Assembly: GCA_964538875.1 (NCBI GenBank)
Contig: CAZIHO010000116.1
Location: 1 to 10,388 of the forward strand
Direction of reading: 5' to 3'
DNA from: CAZIHO01 sp964538875
Lineage (GTDB): Bacteria > Pseudomonadota > Gammaproteobacteria > Chromatiales > Chromatiaceae
DNA length: 10,388 bases
A program made the position numbers and the translations under genes. The notes beneath the pieces are model-generated. The model saw only the letters and a program-made list of their open reading frames with translations. It did not search any database and was not told the DNA's origin. Below are positions 1 through 5,917 of the stretch, piece after piece; within the stretch, counting starts at the first letter, position 1, and each line of letters begins with the position of its first letter.

Positions 1-12
1 GCGCTTTGCGTC

Positions 13-43
13 TTGAAAAATGGCATGGATGGCCATTTTTCAA
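13..43. terminator. Perfect 12-bp stem hairpin, probable bidirectional terminator
   Basis: TTGAAAAATGGC at 13-24 and GCCATTTTTCAA at 32-43 are exact reverse complements around a 7-base loop. The stem has a G/C core at the loop and runs of five A and five T, so either strand would give an RNA hairpin ending in a U-rich tract. This fits an intrinsic terminator for a gene to the left of the window, or one working in both directions. The stem is only modestly G/C-rich, so termination is inferred. Confidence 0.6.
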
Positions 44-59
44 TGGTCCCCTGCGTTAC

Positions 60-500
60 CTTAGGATGTCACCAATAGGCCGTGGGTATAGAAGAACAGC
101 CCGACTCAGTTGCGGCTAAATGGGGAGTAACGGAGCGGGGACGAATAGGGTATTCAGCATTCCGCTGCCATGCTGGAGCGATCATTCGCTGTTTAATGGC
201 CAGGTCGTGCTGGCCGCAAGTGAACTCCCAAATGGTTTCTGGGGGCAGGCCATCTAGAACCAGGCCGGGTATAAGCTGCTGGGTTACCCAGTTACAGCAC
301 CAAACCATGGGCTATGGCGGATGGGAAATCACCTCTCAAGGTCTGGCAATGCCCCTATCGATCCCAGCTCCAGCGGCCTGATTCAAGTAGGCTAAGCCCT
401 GCTCAACGCCAGAAATGGCACTCAGGGCACCACGGCGGGCACCAGGGGTTTTCGACCTGGCGACTAGGGGGGAAAATGGTGCGCTGGTGCATTCGATTCC
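60..500. other. Stretch without a recognisable gene
   Basis: Between the hairpin near the left edge and the trpG upstream region I find no coding region I can support. The short open frames on both strands (for example 82-381 on + and 69-308 on -) overlap each other, are rich in Trp, Cys and Arg, and resemble no family I know. One odd-length palindrome, CTGGGTTACCCAG, lies at 279-291. I see no terminal inverted repeats, target duplications or transposase remnants. It could be non-coding sequence, a decayed gene or an unknown RNA. Confidence 0.45.
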
Positions 501-521
501 AGATCGCGTACGGCATGGTAT

Positions 522-566
522 TATGATAAATACTAGTTTGCTTATTTGGTACCATATCTCATAAAT
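522..566 (+). promoter_or_regulatory. Weak promoter candidates upstream of trpG
   Basis: AT content rises sharply just before trpG. TATGAT at 522-527 matches the -10 consensus in five of six bases but has no good -35 element 16-18 bases upstream. A second possibility is TTGCTT at 538-543 followed after 16 bases by CATAAA at 560-565. No leader peptide with tandem Trp codons and no obvious attenuator hairpin pair is visible between here and the gene, so a trpL-type attenuation system is not supported. Confidence 0.35.
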
Positions 567-607
567 CGAATGATGATTCATAGGCAACAAAAAGGGATTC
601 AAGAATC

Positions 608-1189
608 ATGCTGTTGATGATCGATAATTACGACTCCTTTACCTATAACCTGGTGCAGTACTTTGGGGAACTTGGGGTCGAGGTGAAGGTGGCCCGCAAC
701 GATGAAATCGATCTAGCCGGTATCACCGCCCTGGCGCCGGATTACATCGTGATCTCGCCGGGGCCCTGCACGCCCAACGAGGCGGGTATCTCGGTGTCCT
801 GCATCCAGGAATTCGCCGGGCGGGTGCCGATTCTGGGCGTGTGCCTGGGCCACCAGTCCCTTGGGCAGGCGTTCGGCGGGCAGATCGTGCGTGCCCGCCA
901 GTTGATGCACGGCAAACTGTCCAGCGTCTACCATGCCAACCAGGGACTGTTCACGGATCTTCCCGAGAGCTTTCAGGCTACCCGCTATCATTCCCTGGTC
1001 ATTGATTGGCCCAGCGTACCCGACTGTTTGGAAGTGACTGCCTGGACGCGGCTGCCGGACGGGGCTCCGGATGAAATCATGGGCGTACGCCACCGGGCAC
1101 TGCCGGTGCAGGGGGTCCAGTTCCATCCCGAGTCCCTGCTCACGGACCACGGCCATAAGTTGCTGGAGAATTTTCTGGAACAAAGGTAG
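608..1189 (+). CDS. trpG: Anthranilate synthase component II, glutamine amidotransferase subunit TrpG
   Basis: This 193-residue class I glutamine amidotransferase supplies ammonia from glutamine to anthranilate synthase component I (TrpE), which makes anthranilate from chorismate in tryptophan synthesis. The N-terminus DNYDSFTYNLVQY and the oxyanion-loop motif PGPCTP (51-56) are typical. The nucleophile is Cys79 in GVCLGHQ, and His173 and Glu175 in QFHPES complete the catalytic triad. HGK at 101-103 is characteristic of TrpG/PabA. Length is normal for a stand-alone subunit. AGGGA at 593-597 lies 10 bases before the ATG. It heads trpG-trpD-trpC with a 27-base gap to trpD, so TrpG is the natural name, although such proteins can also serve PabB in folate synthesis. 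trpE is not adjacent and must be elsewhere. Confidence 0.95.
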   Translation: MLLMIDNYDSFTYNLVQYFGELGVEVKVARNDEIDLAGITALAPDYIVISPGPCTPNEAGISVSCIQEFAGRVPILGVCLGHQSLGQAFGGQIVRARQLMHGKLSSVYHANQGLFTDLPESFQATRYHSLVIDWPSVPDCLEVTAWTRLPDGAPDEIMGVRHRALPVQGVQFHPESLLTDHGHKLLENFLEQR

Positions 1190-1216
1190 CCGGCCAACGG
1201 CGATAGGGGACCCGGA

Positions 1217-2239
1217 GTGGAGATCAAACAGGCGATTGCCCAGGTTATCGGCCGTGGGGATTTATCCGAGGAGCAAATGACCTCGGTCATGCGCCTCATC
1301 ATGACCGGCGGAGCGACTCCCGCCCAAATCGGCGGCTTTCTGGTAGGACTGCGTATGAAGGGCGAGACGGTGACGGAAATCACCGCCGCCGCCCGGGTAA
1401 TGCGGGAACTGGCCAGCGGCGTCGACCTGGGGGATTTGCCCCATCGGGTCGATATCGTCGGCACCGGCGGCGACACCTCCGGAACCTTCAATATTTCCAC
1501 CGCCAGCATCTTCGTGGCCGCCGCCGCCGGTTGTCACGTAGCGAAGCACGGCAATCGCTCCGTGTCCAGCAAGTCGGGCAGCGCGGACGTGCTCGAAGCG
1601 GCCGGCGTGCGCCTGGATCTGAAACCAGACCAGGTGGCCGAATGCGTGCGCCGGGTTGGGGTGGGTTTCATGTTCGCCCCCGCCCATCACGCGGCCATGA
1701 AGCACGCCATCGGACCCCGCCGGGAAATGGGGGTGCGCACCCTATTCAATGTGCTGGGTCCCCTCACCAACCCGGCTGGGGTGCCGGCCCAGTTGCTGGG
1801 AGTGTTCGATGTCGAATTGCTCACGCCCCTGGCGGAGGTGCTGCAACGGCTGGGCAGCCGCCACGTGCTGGTGGTCCACTCCCGTGACGGGCTGGACGAG
1901 ATCAGCTTGAGCGACCGTACCGAGGTGGCGGAACTGAAGGACAGCCTGATCCGCCGTTACAGCATCCAGCCAGAAGATTTCGGCCTGCGCCGGGCGCCCC
2001 TGGACGCGATCCGGGTGCCGGGCCCCGAGGAGAGCTTGGCTTTAATCCGGGGCGTGCTGGAAGATCAGCCCGGCCCGGCCCGGGACATCGTGACCCTGAA
2101 CGCCGGCGCCGCCATCTATGCCGCCGGCCGCGCCTCCAGCCTGGCCGAGGGCGTTACCCTGGCGGATCAGGTCATCGCCGACGGCAGCGCCCGGAAGCGC
2201 CTCGACCAACTCATCATCCTCACCCAGAGTTTTGCCTAA
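1217..2239 (+). CDS. trpD: Anthranilate phosphoribosyltransferase
   Basis: TrpD transfers the phosphoribosyl group of PRPP to anthranilate, the second step of the tryptophan branch, in the cytoplasm. The 340-residue length is typical. The PRPP-binding loop GTGGD is at 82-86. The KHGNR and SSKSGSADVLE segment at 110-127, the GPRRE region near 166-170 (anthranilate contact arginine) and GPLTNPA at 181-187 are family signatures, and the Asp-Glu pair at 227-228 is the expected magnesium site. The start is GTG, chosen because AGGGGA at 1205-1210 sits 6 bases upstream and the N-terminus aligns with known family members. Its TAA stop overlaps the next ATG by one base (TAATG), indicating translational coupling to trpC. 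Confidence 0.96.
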   Translation: MEIKQAIAQVIGRGDLSEEQMTSVMRLIMTGGATPAQIGGFLVGLRMKGETVTEITAAARVMRELASGVDLGDLPHRVDIVGTGGDTSGTFNISTASIFVAAAAGCHVAKHGNRSVSSKSGSADVLEAAGVRLDLKPDQVAECVRRVGVGFMFAPAHHAAMKHAIGPRREMGVRTLFNVLGPLTNPAGVPAQLLGVFDVELLTPLAEVLQRLGSRHVLVVHSRDGLDEISLSDRTEVAELKDSLIRRYSIQPEDFGLRRAPLDAIRVPGPEESLALIRGVLEDQPGPARDIVTLNAGAAIYAAGRASSLAEGVTLADQVIADGSARKRLDQLIILTQSFA

Positions 2240-3039
2240 TGAGCGAGCGTCCCGACATCCTGCGCAAGATCATCCAGCGCAAACAGGAAGAGGTGGTGGA
2301 GCGAAGCGCCCGCTTGCCCCTGGCGCAATTGCAAGCCCGGCTGGCCGACGCCAGCCCGCCCCGGGGTTTTGCCGCCGCGCTGCGGACGCGGGCGGACGCC
2401 GGCCGGCCGGCGGTCATCGCCGAAATCAAGAAGGCGTCCCCGAGTAAGGGTGTGCTACGGCCGGATTTCCGTCCGGCCGACATTGCCCGCTCCTATGCGG
2501 CGGCGGGTGCGACCTGTCTGTCGGTGCTCACCGATCAGGACTTCTTCCAGGGCCGGGATCAGGATCTCCAGGATGCCCGCAGCGCCTGCGACCTGCCGGT
2601 GCTGCGTAAGGACTTCGTGATTGATCCCTATCAGTTGTTCGAGGCCCGCGCCCTGGGGGCGGATGCCGCCCTGCTGATCCTGGCCTGCCTGGATGACGGC
2701 CCCCTGCAACAACTGGCGGAAGCGGCCGCCCGCCTGGGCCTGGACGTGCTGCTGGAAGTACACGATGAGGCGGAACTCGAGCGAGCCTTGCGGCTAAGCA
2801 CGCCCCTGATCGGGGTCAATAACCGCAACCTGCGGACCTTCGAGGTAAGCCTGGATACCACCCTGAAGTTGCGGGAGCGGATTCCGGCGGATCGCCTGGT
2901 GGTCACCGAAAGCGGGGTTTCGACGCCAGATCAGGTGCGTCTGTTGCGCGCCCACGGCGTGGGGGCATTTTTGGTGGGCGAGGCCTTCATGCGGGCGGAT
3001 GACCCGGGCGCTCGTCTGGCGGAATTATTTGCCGGCTGA
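2239..3039 (+). CDS. trpC: Indole-3-glycerol phosphate synthase
   Basis: TrpC closes the ring of carboxyphenylamino-deoxyribulose phosphate, with decarboxylation, to give indole-3-glycerol phosphate. This is a single-function 266-residue TIM barrel, not fused to TrpF. Visible signatures are AEIKKASPSKG (61-71, Glu62 and Lys64), VLRKDF with the general-acid Lys124, LLEVHDE with Glu173, GVNNRNL (Asn194, Arg196), VTESGV (Glu224, Ser225) and the phosphate-binding VGEAF near 247-250. The ATG shares one base with the trpD stop, so no separate ribosome site is needed. It is the last gene of the trpGDC operon; trpF, trpB and trpA are not in the window. Confidence 0.96.
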   Translation: MSERPDILRKIIQRKQEEVVERSARLPLAQLQARLADASPPRGFAAALRTRADAGRPAVIAEIKKASPSKGVLRPDFRPADIARSYAAAGATCLSVLTDQDFFQGRDQDLQDARSACDLPVLRKDFVIDPYQLFEARALGADAALLILACLDDGPLQQLAEAAARLGLDVLLEVHDEAELERALRLSTPLIGVNNRNLRTFEVSLDTTLKLRERIPADRLVVTESGVSTPDQVRLLRAHGVGAFLVGEAFMRADDPGARLAELFAG

Positions 3040-3053
3040 GTAGGGGTCAACCT

Positions 3054-3106
3054 CTGGCTAGACCGCTGCCGGGGCGAACCGTCCGGCCTCCTCGGGTTCT
3101 AGCCAG
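3054..3106. terminator. Nested inverted repeat between convergent trpC and crp
   Basis: CTGGCTAGA (3054-3062) and TCTAGCCAG (3098-3106) form a perfect 9-bp outer stem. Inside it GCCGG (3068-3072) and CCGGC (3083-3087) can form a second stem. The element lies in the 115-base gap between two genes that end facing each other. There is no U-tract on either strand, so intrinsic termination is uncertain; it could act in Rho-dependent termination or 3'-end protection. Confidence 0.4.
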
Positions 3107-3154
3107 TGAACCGCGACCCAGGCGCCGGTCGAACCTCAAGGATCTGGCCCTGAA

Positions 3155-3808
3155 TCAGCGGGTACCGTAGACCACGATGGTCTTGCCCGCCACGCTGATG
3201 AGTTTTTCGTCTTCCAGGTTGCGCAGCACCCGTCCGGCCATCTCCCGGGAACAGCCGACGATCCGGCCGATTTCCTGACGGGTAATGCGAATTTGCATAC
3301 CATCCGGGTGGGTCATGGCGTCCGGCTGTTTACACAATTCCAGGAGGGTGCGCGCAATGCGGCCCGTCACGTCCAAAAAGGCCAGGTGCCCCACCTTTTC
3401 GCTGGTATTCATCAGGCGCCTGGATAACTGAGTGCCGATGGCGTATAGAATTTCCCTTGCGTAGGGCTTCAATTCCGCCTCTAACAACTGTTCCAAATGC
3501 TTGTAGGAAACCTCCGCGATTTGGCAATCCGTGCGAGAGCGCACCATGACTGTACGCTTGGGCTGGGCTAGAAACAAACCCATTTCCCCGACGAAATCCC
3601 CCCGGTTGAGATAGGCGAGGATCAATTCCCGCCCCTCCTCGTCCTCCTTATAGACGGTGACCGATCCTTCGATCAGGAAATACAGGGTATCGGCAGGCTC
3701 GCCCTGGCGCAGGATTTCCGTGTTCTTGGGATAGCGGCGACGGTGGCAGTATGAAAGAAACGGCTGGACCCAGAGGGGGTCTCGGAGAGGTGCGGCGATG
3801 ATGGTCAT
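3155..3808 (-). CDS. crp: Crp/Vfr-family cyclic nucleotide-responsive transcription regulator
   Basis: A 217-residue CRP-family activator with an N-terminal cyclic nucleotide-binding jelly roll (about 15-115), dimer helix (about 118-145) and C-terminal winged helix-turn-helix. The phosphate cassette reads GEMGLF (74-79; Gly74 and Glu75 match E. coli Gly71 and Glu72) and Arg85 matches Arg82, but Thr86 replaces Ser83. Thr135 and Ser136 match the C-helix pair Thr127-Ser128. The block HLAFLDVTGRIA and the segment QPDAMTHPDGMQI are nearly as in CRP/Vfr. Recognition-helix residues Arg188, Glu189 and Arg193 (SREMAGR) predict TGTGA-type sites. ILYAIGTQLS (120-129) is closer to Xanthomonas Clp. The start at 3808 aligns with E. 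coli Crp; GGGGG 7 bases upstream is a weak ribosome site. The frame stays open to 4000, but that extension resembles nothing. Confidence 0.93.
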   Translation of the reverse strand: MTIIAAPLRDPLWVQPFLSYCHRRRYPKNTEILRQGEPADTLYFLIEGSVTVYKEDEEGRELILAYLNRGDFVGEMGLFLAQPKRTVMVRSRTDCQIAEVSYKHLEQLLEAELKPYAREILYAIGTQLSRRLMNTSEKVGHLAFLDVTGRIARTLLELCKQPDAMTHPDGMQIRITRQEIGRIVGCSREMAGRVLRNLEDEKLISVAGKTIVVYGTR

Positions 3809-3848
3809 ACTGAGGCCCCCGTGTCCAGAGCTTAACGAGTGATCGGAT

Positions 3849-4005
3849 GGGATGACATCCAACTGGGTCGCCAAGCAGGAATTGGCGGACCGCCCCATGA
3901 CCGGGCGTTGCGGCGGCCAGGATGCCGTACCGGATGATTCGGCCCGCAATGACGACCGCGCAATCGTCGTCCAGTTAAGGTCGGGATGGACTGTTTCCAC
4001 ATCCC
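3849..4005. promoter_or_regulatory. Repeated GGGATG/CATCC half-sites in the crp-yhfA divergent region
   Basis: Two inverted repeats built from the same half-site lie in the 268-base region between the divergent genes. GGGATGACATCC is at 3849-3860. The second, 3983-4005, pairs GGGATGGA with TCC-A-CATCCC around a 5-base centre, giving eight pairs with one bulged A. They may be operators for one dimeric regulator. They do not match the CRP consensus. Binding is inferred only from symmetry and repetition. Confidence 0.3.
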
Positions 4006-4032
4006 ATTAATTCTAGGCGAATCGGGCTGGTT

Positions 4033-4048
4033 TGTCGCACAATGCACA
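4033..4048. promoter_or_regulatory. Weak CRP-like site upstream of the osmC-like gene
   Basis: TGTCG-N6-GCACA has the spacing of the CRP consensus TGTGA-N6-TCACA and matches three of five bases on the left and four of five on the right. It sits 28 bases before the start codon of the YhfA-like gene and beside the crp-type gene, where autoregulation is common. The match is weak and chance is a fair alternative. Confidence 0.2.
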
Positions 4049-4076
4049 GCCCTGACCGAAAGGAGAACCGGAACAA

Positions 4077-4505
4077 ATGAAAGCAAGAGTCAAATGGCTT
4101 GAAAATACCCTGATGTTGGCCGAATCCGCCAGTGGCCACGCGCTGGTCATGGACGGACCACCGGAATTAGGGGGGCGCAACCTGGGCGCCCGCCCCATGG
4201 AATTGCTCCTCATCGGCATGGGCGGCTGCACCCAGGTGGACGTGGTGCATATCCTGCGCAAGGCGCGGCAAAAGCTGACTGCCTGCGAACTGGAGATGGA
4301 AGCTGAACGGGCGGAACAGGATCCCAAGGTATTCACCCGTATCCATGTCCACTTCATCCTGACCGGCCAGGACCTGAGCCCCAAGCAGGTGGAGCGGGCC
4401 ATTCACTTGAGCGCGGAAAAATTTTGCTCCGCGTCGATCATGCTGGGGGCTACCGCCAAAATCAGCCACGACTACGAGATTCGGGACACCGGCACGCCAG
4501 CCTAG
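4077..4505 (+). CDS. OsmC family protein, YhfA-like
   Basis: A 142-residue single-domain OsmC/Ohr-fold protein closely resembling E. coli YhfA along its whole length, from the N-terminal MKARVKWLE to the C-terminal HDYE. The two cysteines that form the redox pair in OsmC/Ohr peroxiredoxins are present: Cys51 in GMGGCTQVDVV and Cys117 in AEKFCSASIML. OsmC relatives reduce organic hydroperoxides with dithiol reductants, but the substrate of the YhfA subgroup is not established, so peroxidase activity is inferred. AAGGAG at 4059-4064 precedes the ATG. It is divergent from the crp-type gene, as yhfA is from crp in E. coli, which hints at a shared control region. It faces coq7 tail-to-tail across 47 bases. 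Confidence 0.9.
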   Translation: MKARVKWLENTLMLAESASGHALVMDGPPELGGRNLGARPMELLLIGMGGCTQVDVVHILRKARQKLTACELEMEAERAEQDPKVFTRIHVHFILTGQDLSPKQVERAIHLSAEKFCSASIMLGATAKISHDYEIRDTGTPA

Positions 4506-4511
4506 CTGGCC

Positions 4512-4554
4512 GCCGGGGACCTGCGGACGCCCCCGGCTGGATTGCCAATCCTTT
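4512..4554. terminator. Hairpins between convergent osmC-like gene and coq7
   Basis: The gap between the two facing genes holds GCCGGGG (4512-4518) paired with CCCCGGC (4531-4537) around a 12-base loop, followed by the smaller hairpin GGATT-GCC-AATCC (4539-4551), which ends in TTT on the plus strand. These are plausible terminators for the plus-strand gene, although the T-run is very short. Confidence 0.4.
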
Positions 4555-5197
4555 AGAGCCAGTAGGTGGTACGGGTCATGACCTGGGAGGCCAGTCCCAT
4601 GGCTTGCTTGACCAGTAGCGGGAATTCCGCGCCTCCAGACGCCTGGGCCAGGCTGGCGTGCCGGATCTCGTCCTCCCGCATCTGCTCCAGGATCGCCCGG
4701 GTTTTCAGATCCTGATCGGGCACTTGATCCAGGTGGGAGTCCAGATGGGCCTCAACCTGACGCTCGGTTTCCACCACAAAGCCGAGGCTCCAGCGATCGC
4801 CCGCCAGCCCGGCCGCCGCGCCGATAGCGAAGGATCCCAAATACCACAACGGATTCAGCAGGCTCCGGTGGGAGCCCAACTGGTCTAGGCGCCGGGCGCA
4901 CCAGTCCAGATGATCGTTTTCCTCCTGGGCAGCCCGTTCCATGGCGTGCCGGACTTCCGGCAGACGGGCCGTCAACGCCTGCCCCTGGTACAGGGCCTGG
5001 GCGCACACCTCGCCGGCGTGATTGATACGCATCAAACGCCCCATCAGGGTACGTTGCTGGTCGGATAGGTCAGTCTCCGGCAGTTTGCGAGACGGGTCCG
5101 GCCGTTCCGTGACCTGGGGTTGGCCAAACAGGGTCCGCAATGCCTGGTCGATGCCGATCAAACAACGATCGGCCGGTGAATAATCGCGCTCGCTCAT
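4553..5197 (-). CDS. coq7: 3-demethoxyubiquinol 3-hydroxylase, di-iron Coq7
   Basis: Coq7 adds the last ring hydroxyl in ubiquinone synthesis, using a carboxylate-bridged di-iron centre at the membrane surface; it replaces the flavin enzyme UbiF of enteric bacteria. The 214-residue protein shows the duplicated ferritin-like ligand pattern: Glu63 in NHAGEVCAQ, Glu93 and His96 in EENDHLDW, Glu145 in ETERQVEAH, and Glu177 and His180 in REDEIRH. The block ALYQGQALTARLPEVR (68-83) and LNPLWYLGSFAIGAAAGL are near-identical to Pseudomonas Coq7. The start at 5197 gives MSERDYSPADR, which aligns with the Pseudomonas start, and GAGGAG lies 11 bases upstream; a longer frame to 5257 adds 20 residues without support. 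Presence of Coq7 implies oxygen-dependent ubiquinone synthesis. Confidence 0.95.
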   Translation of the reverse strand: MSERDYSPADRCLIGIDQALRTLFGQPQVTERPDPSRKLPETDLSDQQRTLMGRLMRINHAGEVCAQALYQGQALTARLPEVRHAMERAAQEENDHLDWCARRLDQLGSHRSLLNPLWYLGSFAIGAAAGLAGDRWSLGFVVETERQVEAHLDSHLDQVPDQDLKTRAILEQMREDEIRHASLAQASGGAEFPLLVKQAMGLASQVMTRTTYWL

Positions 5198-5434
5198 GGG
5201 CTGTCTCGCTCCTCGATGCATCGGGCGGCCGGCGGCCACTCCGGGCAGGAGAGTCAAATTCGACCCCGGTTGGCCCCCACCCAGGGTGGTTGGGCTGGGT
5301 TGGCTGATCCGTTGGATTCCCTAGGGATAGGCTGAAAAAATTAGCGGCTCCCTAGCGCGAGGATACCAATCCAGGGGCCGGGCGCAAGCTAGCACCTTTA
5401 CTGTTTGGCGTCGCCGGCCGATCTTAATATTTTC
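5198..5434. other. Divergent intergenic region, coq7 to membrane-protein gene
   Basis: These 237 bases, about 325 in all up to the next start codon, hold no supported gene; a 190-residue minus-strand frame here is antisense noise from the downstream gene. A perfect 10-bp palindrome TCCCTAGGGA is at 5318-5327, and CCCTAG recurs at 5350-5355. TTGACT on the minus strand (5252-5257) has no matching -10 element, so no coq7 promoter can be placed. Confidence 0.4.
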
Positions 5435-5464
5435 TTGACCCTTTCCGGCCCGGCTGTCCATACT
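5435..5464 (+). promoter_or_regulatory. Candidate sigma-70 promoter for the membrane-protein/channel unit
   Basis: TTGACC (5435-5440, five of six to the -35 consensus) and CATACT (5459-5464, four of six to the -10 consensus) are separated by 18 bases. An AT-rich run, CTTAATATTTTC, lies immediately upstream like an UP element. Transcription would start near 5471, giving a leader of about 50 bases before the ATG at 5523. Confidence 0.45.
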
Positions 5465-5522
5465 GCCGCCCGTTTCCATCCCCTCTCCTCGTTGATCGCC
5501 AAGCCCAAGGGAGCCCCACCCC

Positions 5523-5906
5523 ATGAATCTGGAAAAGGTGGTTTTCGGATTTTTCATCGTCCTCGCCATGACCCTGAATTTCGGCTTTTTCATCGGTGAC
5601 CTGCACCGGCCGGAATTGCACAATCTGTGGGAGCTGTTTGCCGCCATCGTGGTCAATCTGATCGCAACGGTGCTCAAGTTCGGCGACCGCACCCAGATCG
5701 GCGCCGTGCATCTGGCCACCAGCCTGGTGGCGGATCTCCAACTGATCGCCGCCGCCGTGGTGTGGGCGTTCGCCGTCCATGTGTGGGGCACCGGCATGAC
5801 CGGCGAGACCATGGCCGCCATCGTATCCCTGTCCGGCGGGGCCTTTCTGGCTAACGTGATGTCGGTGACCATTCTGATCATCGAAACGGTCATGTACCGG
5901 CGCTAG
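5523..5906 (+). CDS. Small four-helix membrane protein, DUF6394-like
   Basis: A 127-residue very hydrophobic protein with about four membrane helices (near 5-25, 33-52, 60-86 and 97-122). It resembles proteins I recall as DUF6394, with the motif LKFGDRTQIGAVHLATSLVA (51-70) as the most distinctive part, plus an acidic residue at Asp71 inside the hydrophobic third segment. No function is established. AAGGGAG at 5507-5513 lies 9 bases before the ATG. The stop is only 11 bases from the start of the potassium channel gene, and that gene has no clear ribosome site, so the two are probably co-transcribed and translationally coupled. A role as a channel subunit or modulator is inference from context only. 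Family assignment is from memory. Confidence 0.85.
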   Translation: MNLEKVVFGFFIVLAMTLNFGFFIGDLHRPELHNLWELFAAIVVNLIATVLKFGDRTQIGAVHLATSLVADLQLIAAAVVWAFAVHVWGTGMTGETMAAIVSLSGGAFLANVMSVTILIIETVMYRR

Positions 5907-5917
5907 GCGCACCCGCC

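Noticed and set aside
69..381. Overlapping 79- and 99-residue frames near the left edge, considered as a transposase remnant or small gene
   Set aside because: No family motif, no ribosome site and no inverted repeats were seen; both strands are equally open, which suggests chance.
3809..4000. 64-residue N-terminal extension of the Crp-family protein
   Set aside because: The frame is open, but the extension has no resemblance to any Crp relative, and the start at 3808 aligns with E. coli Crp and Vfr.
5198..5257. 20-residue N-terminal extension of Coq7
   Set aside because: The shorter start aligns with Pseudomonas Coq7 and has GAGGAG upstream.
5321..5912. Two minus-strand open frames of 190 and 162 residues
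   Set aside because: Both are antisense to the DUF6394-like gene, whose helix pattern and ribosome site show it to be the real gene.
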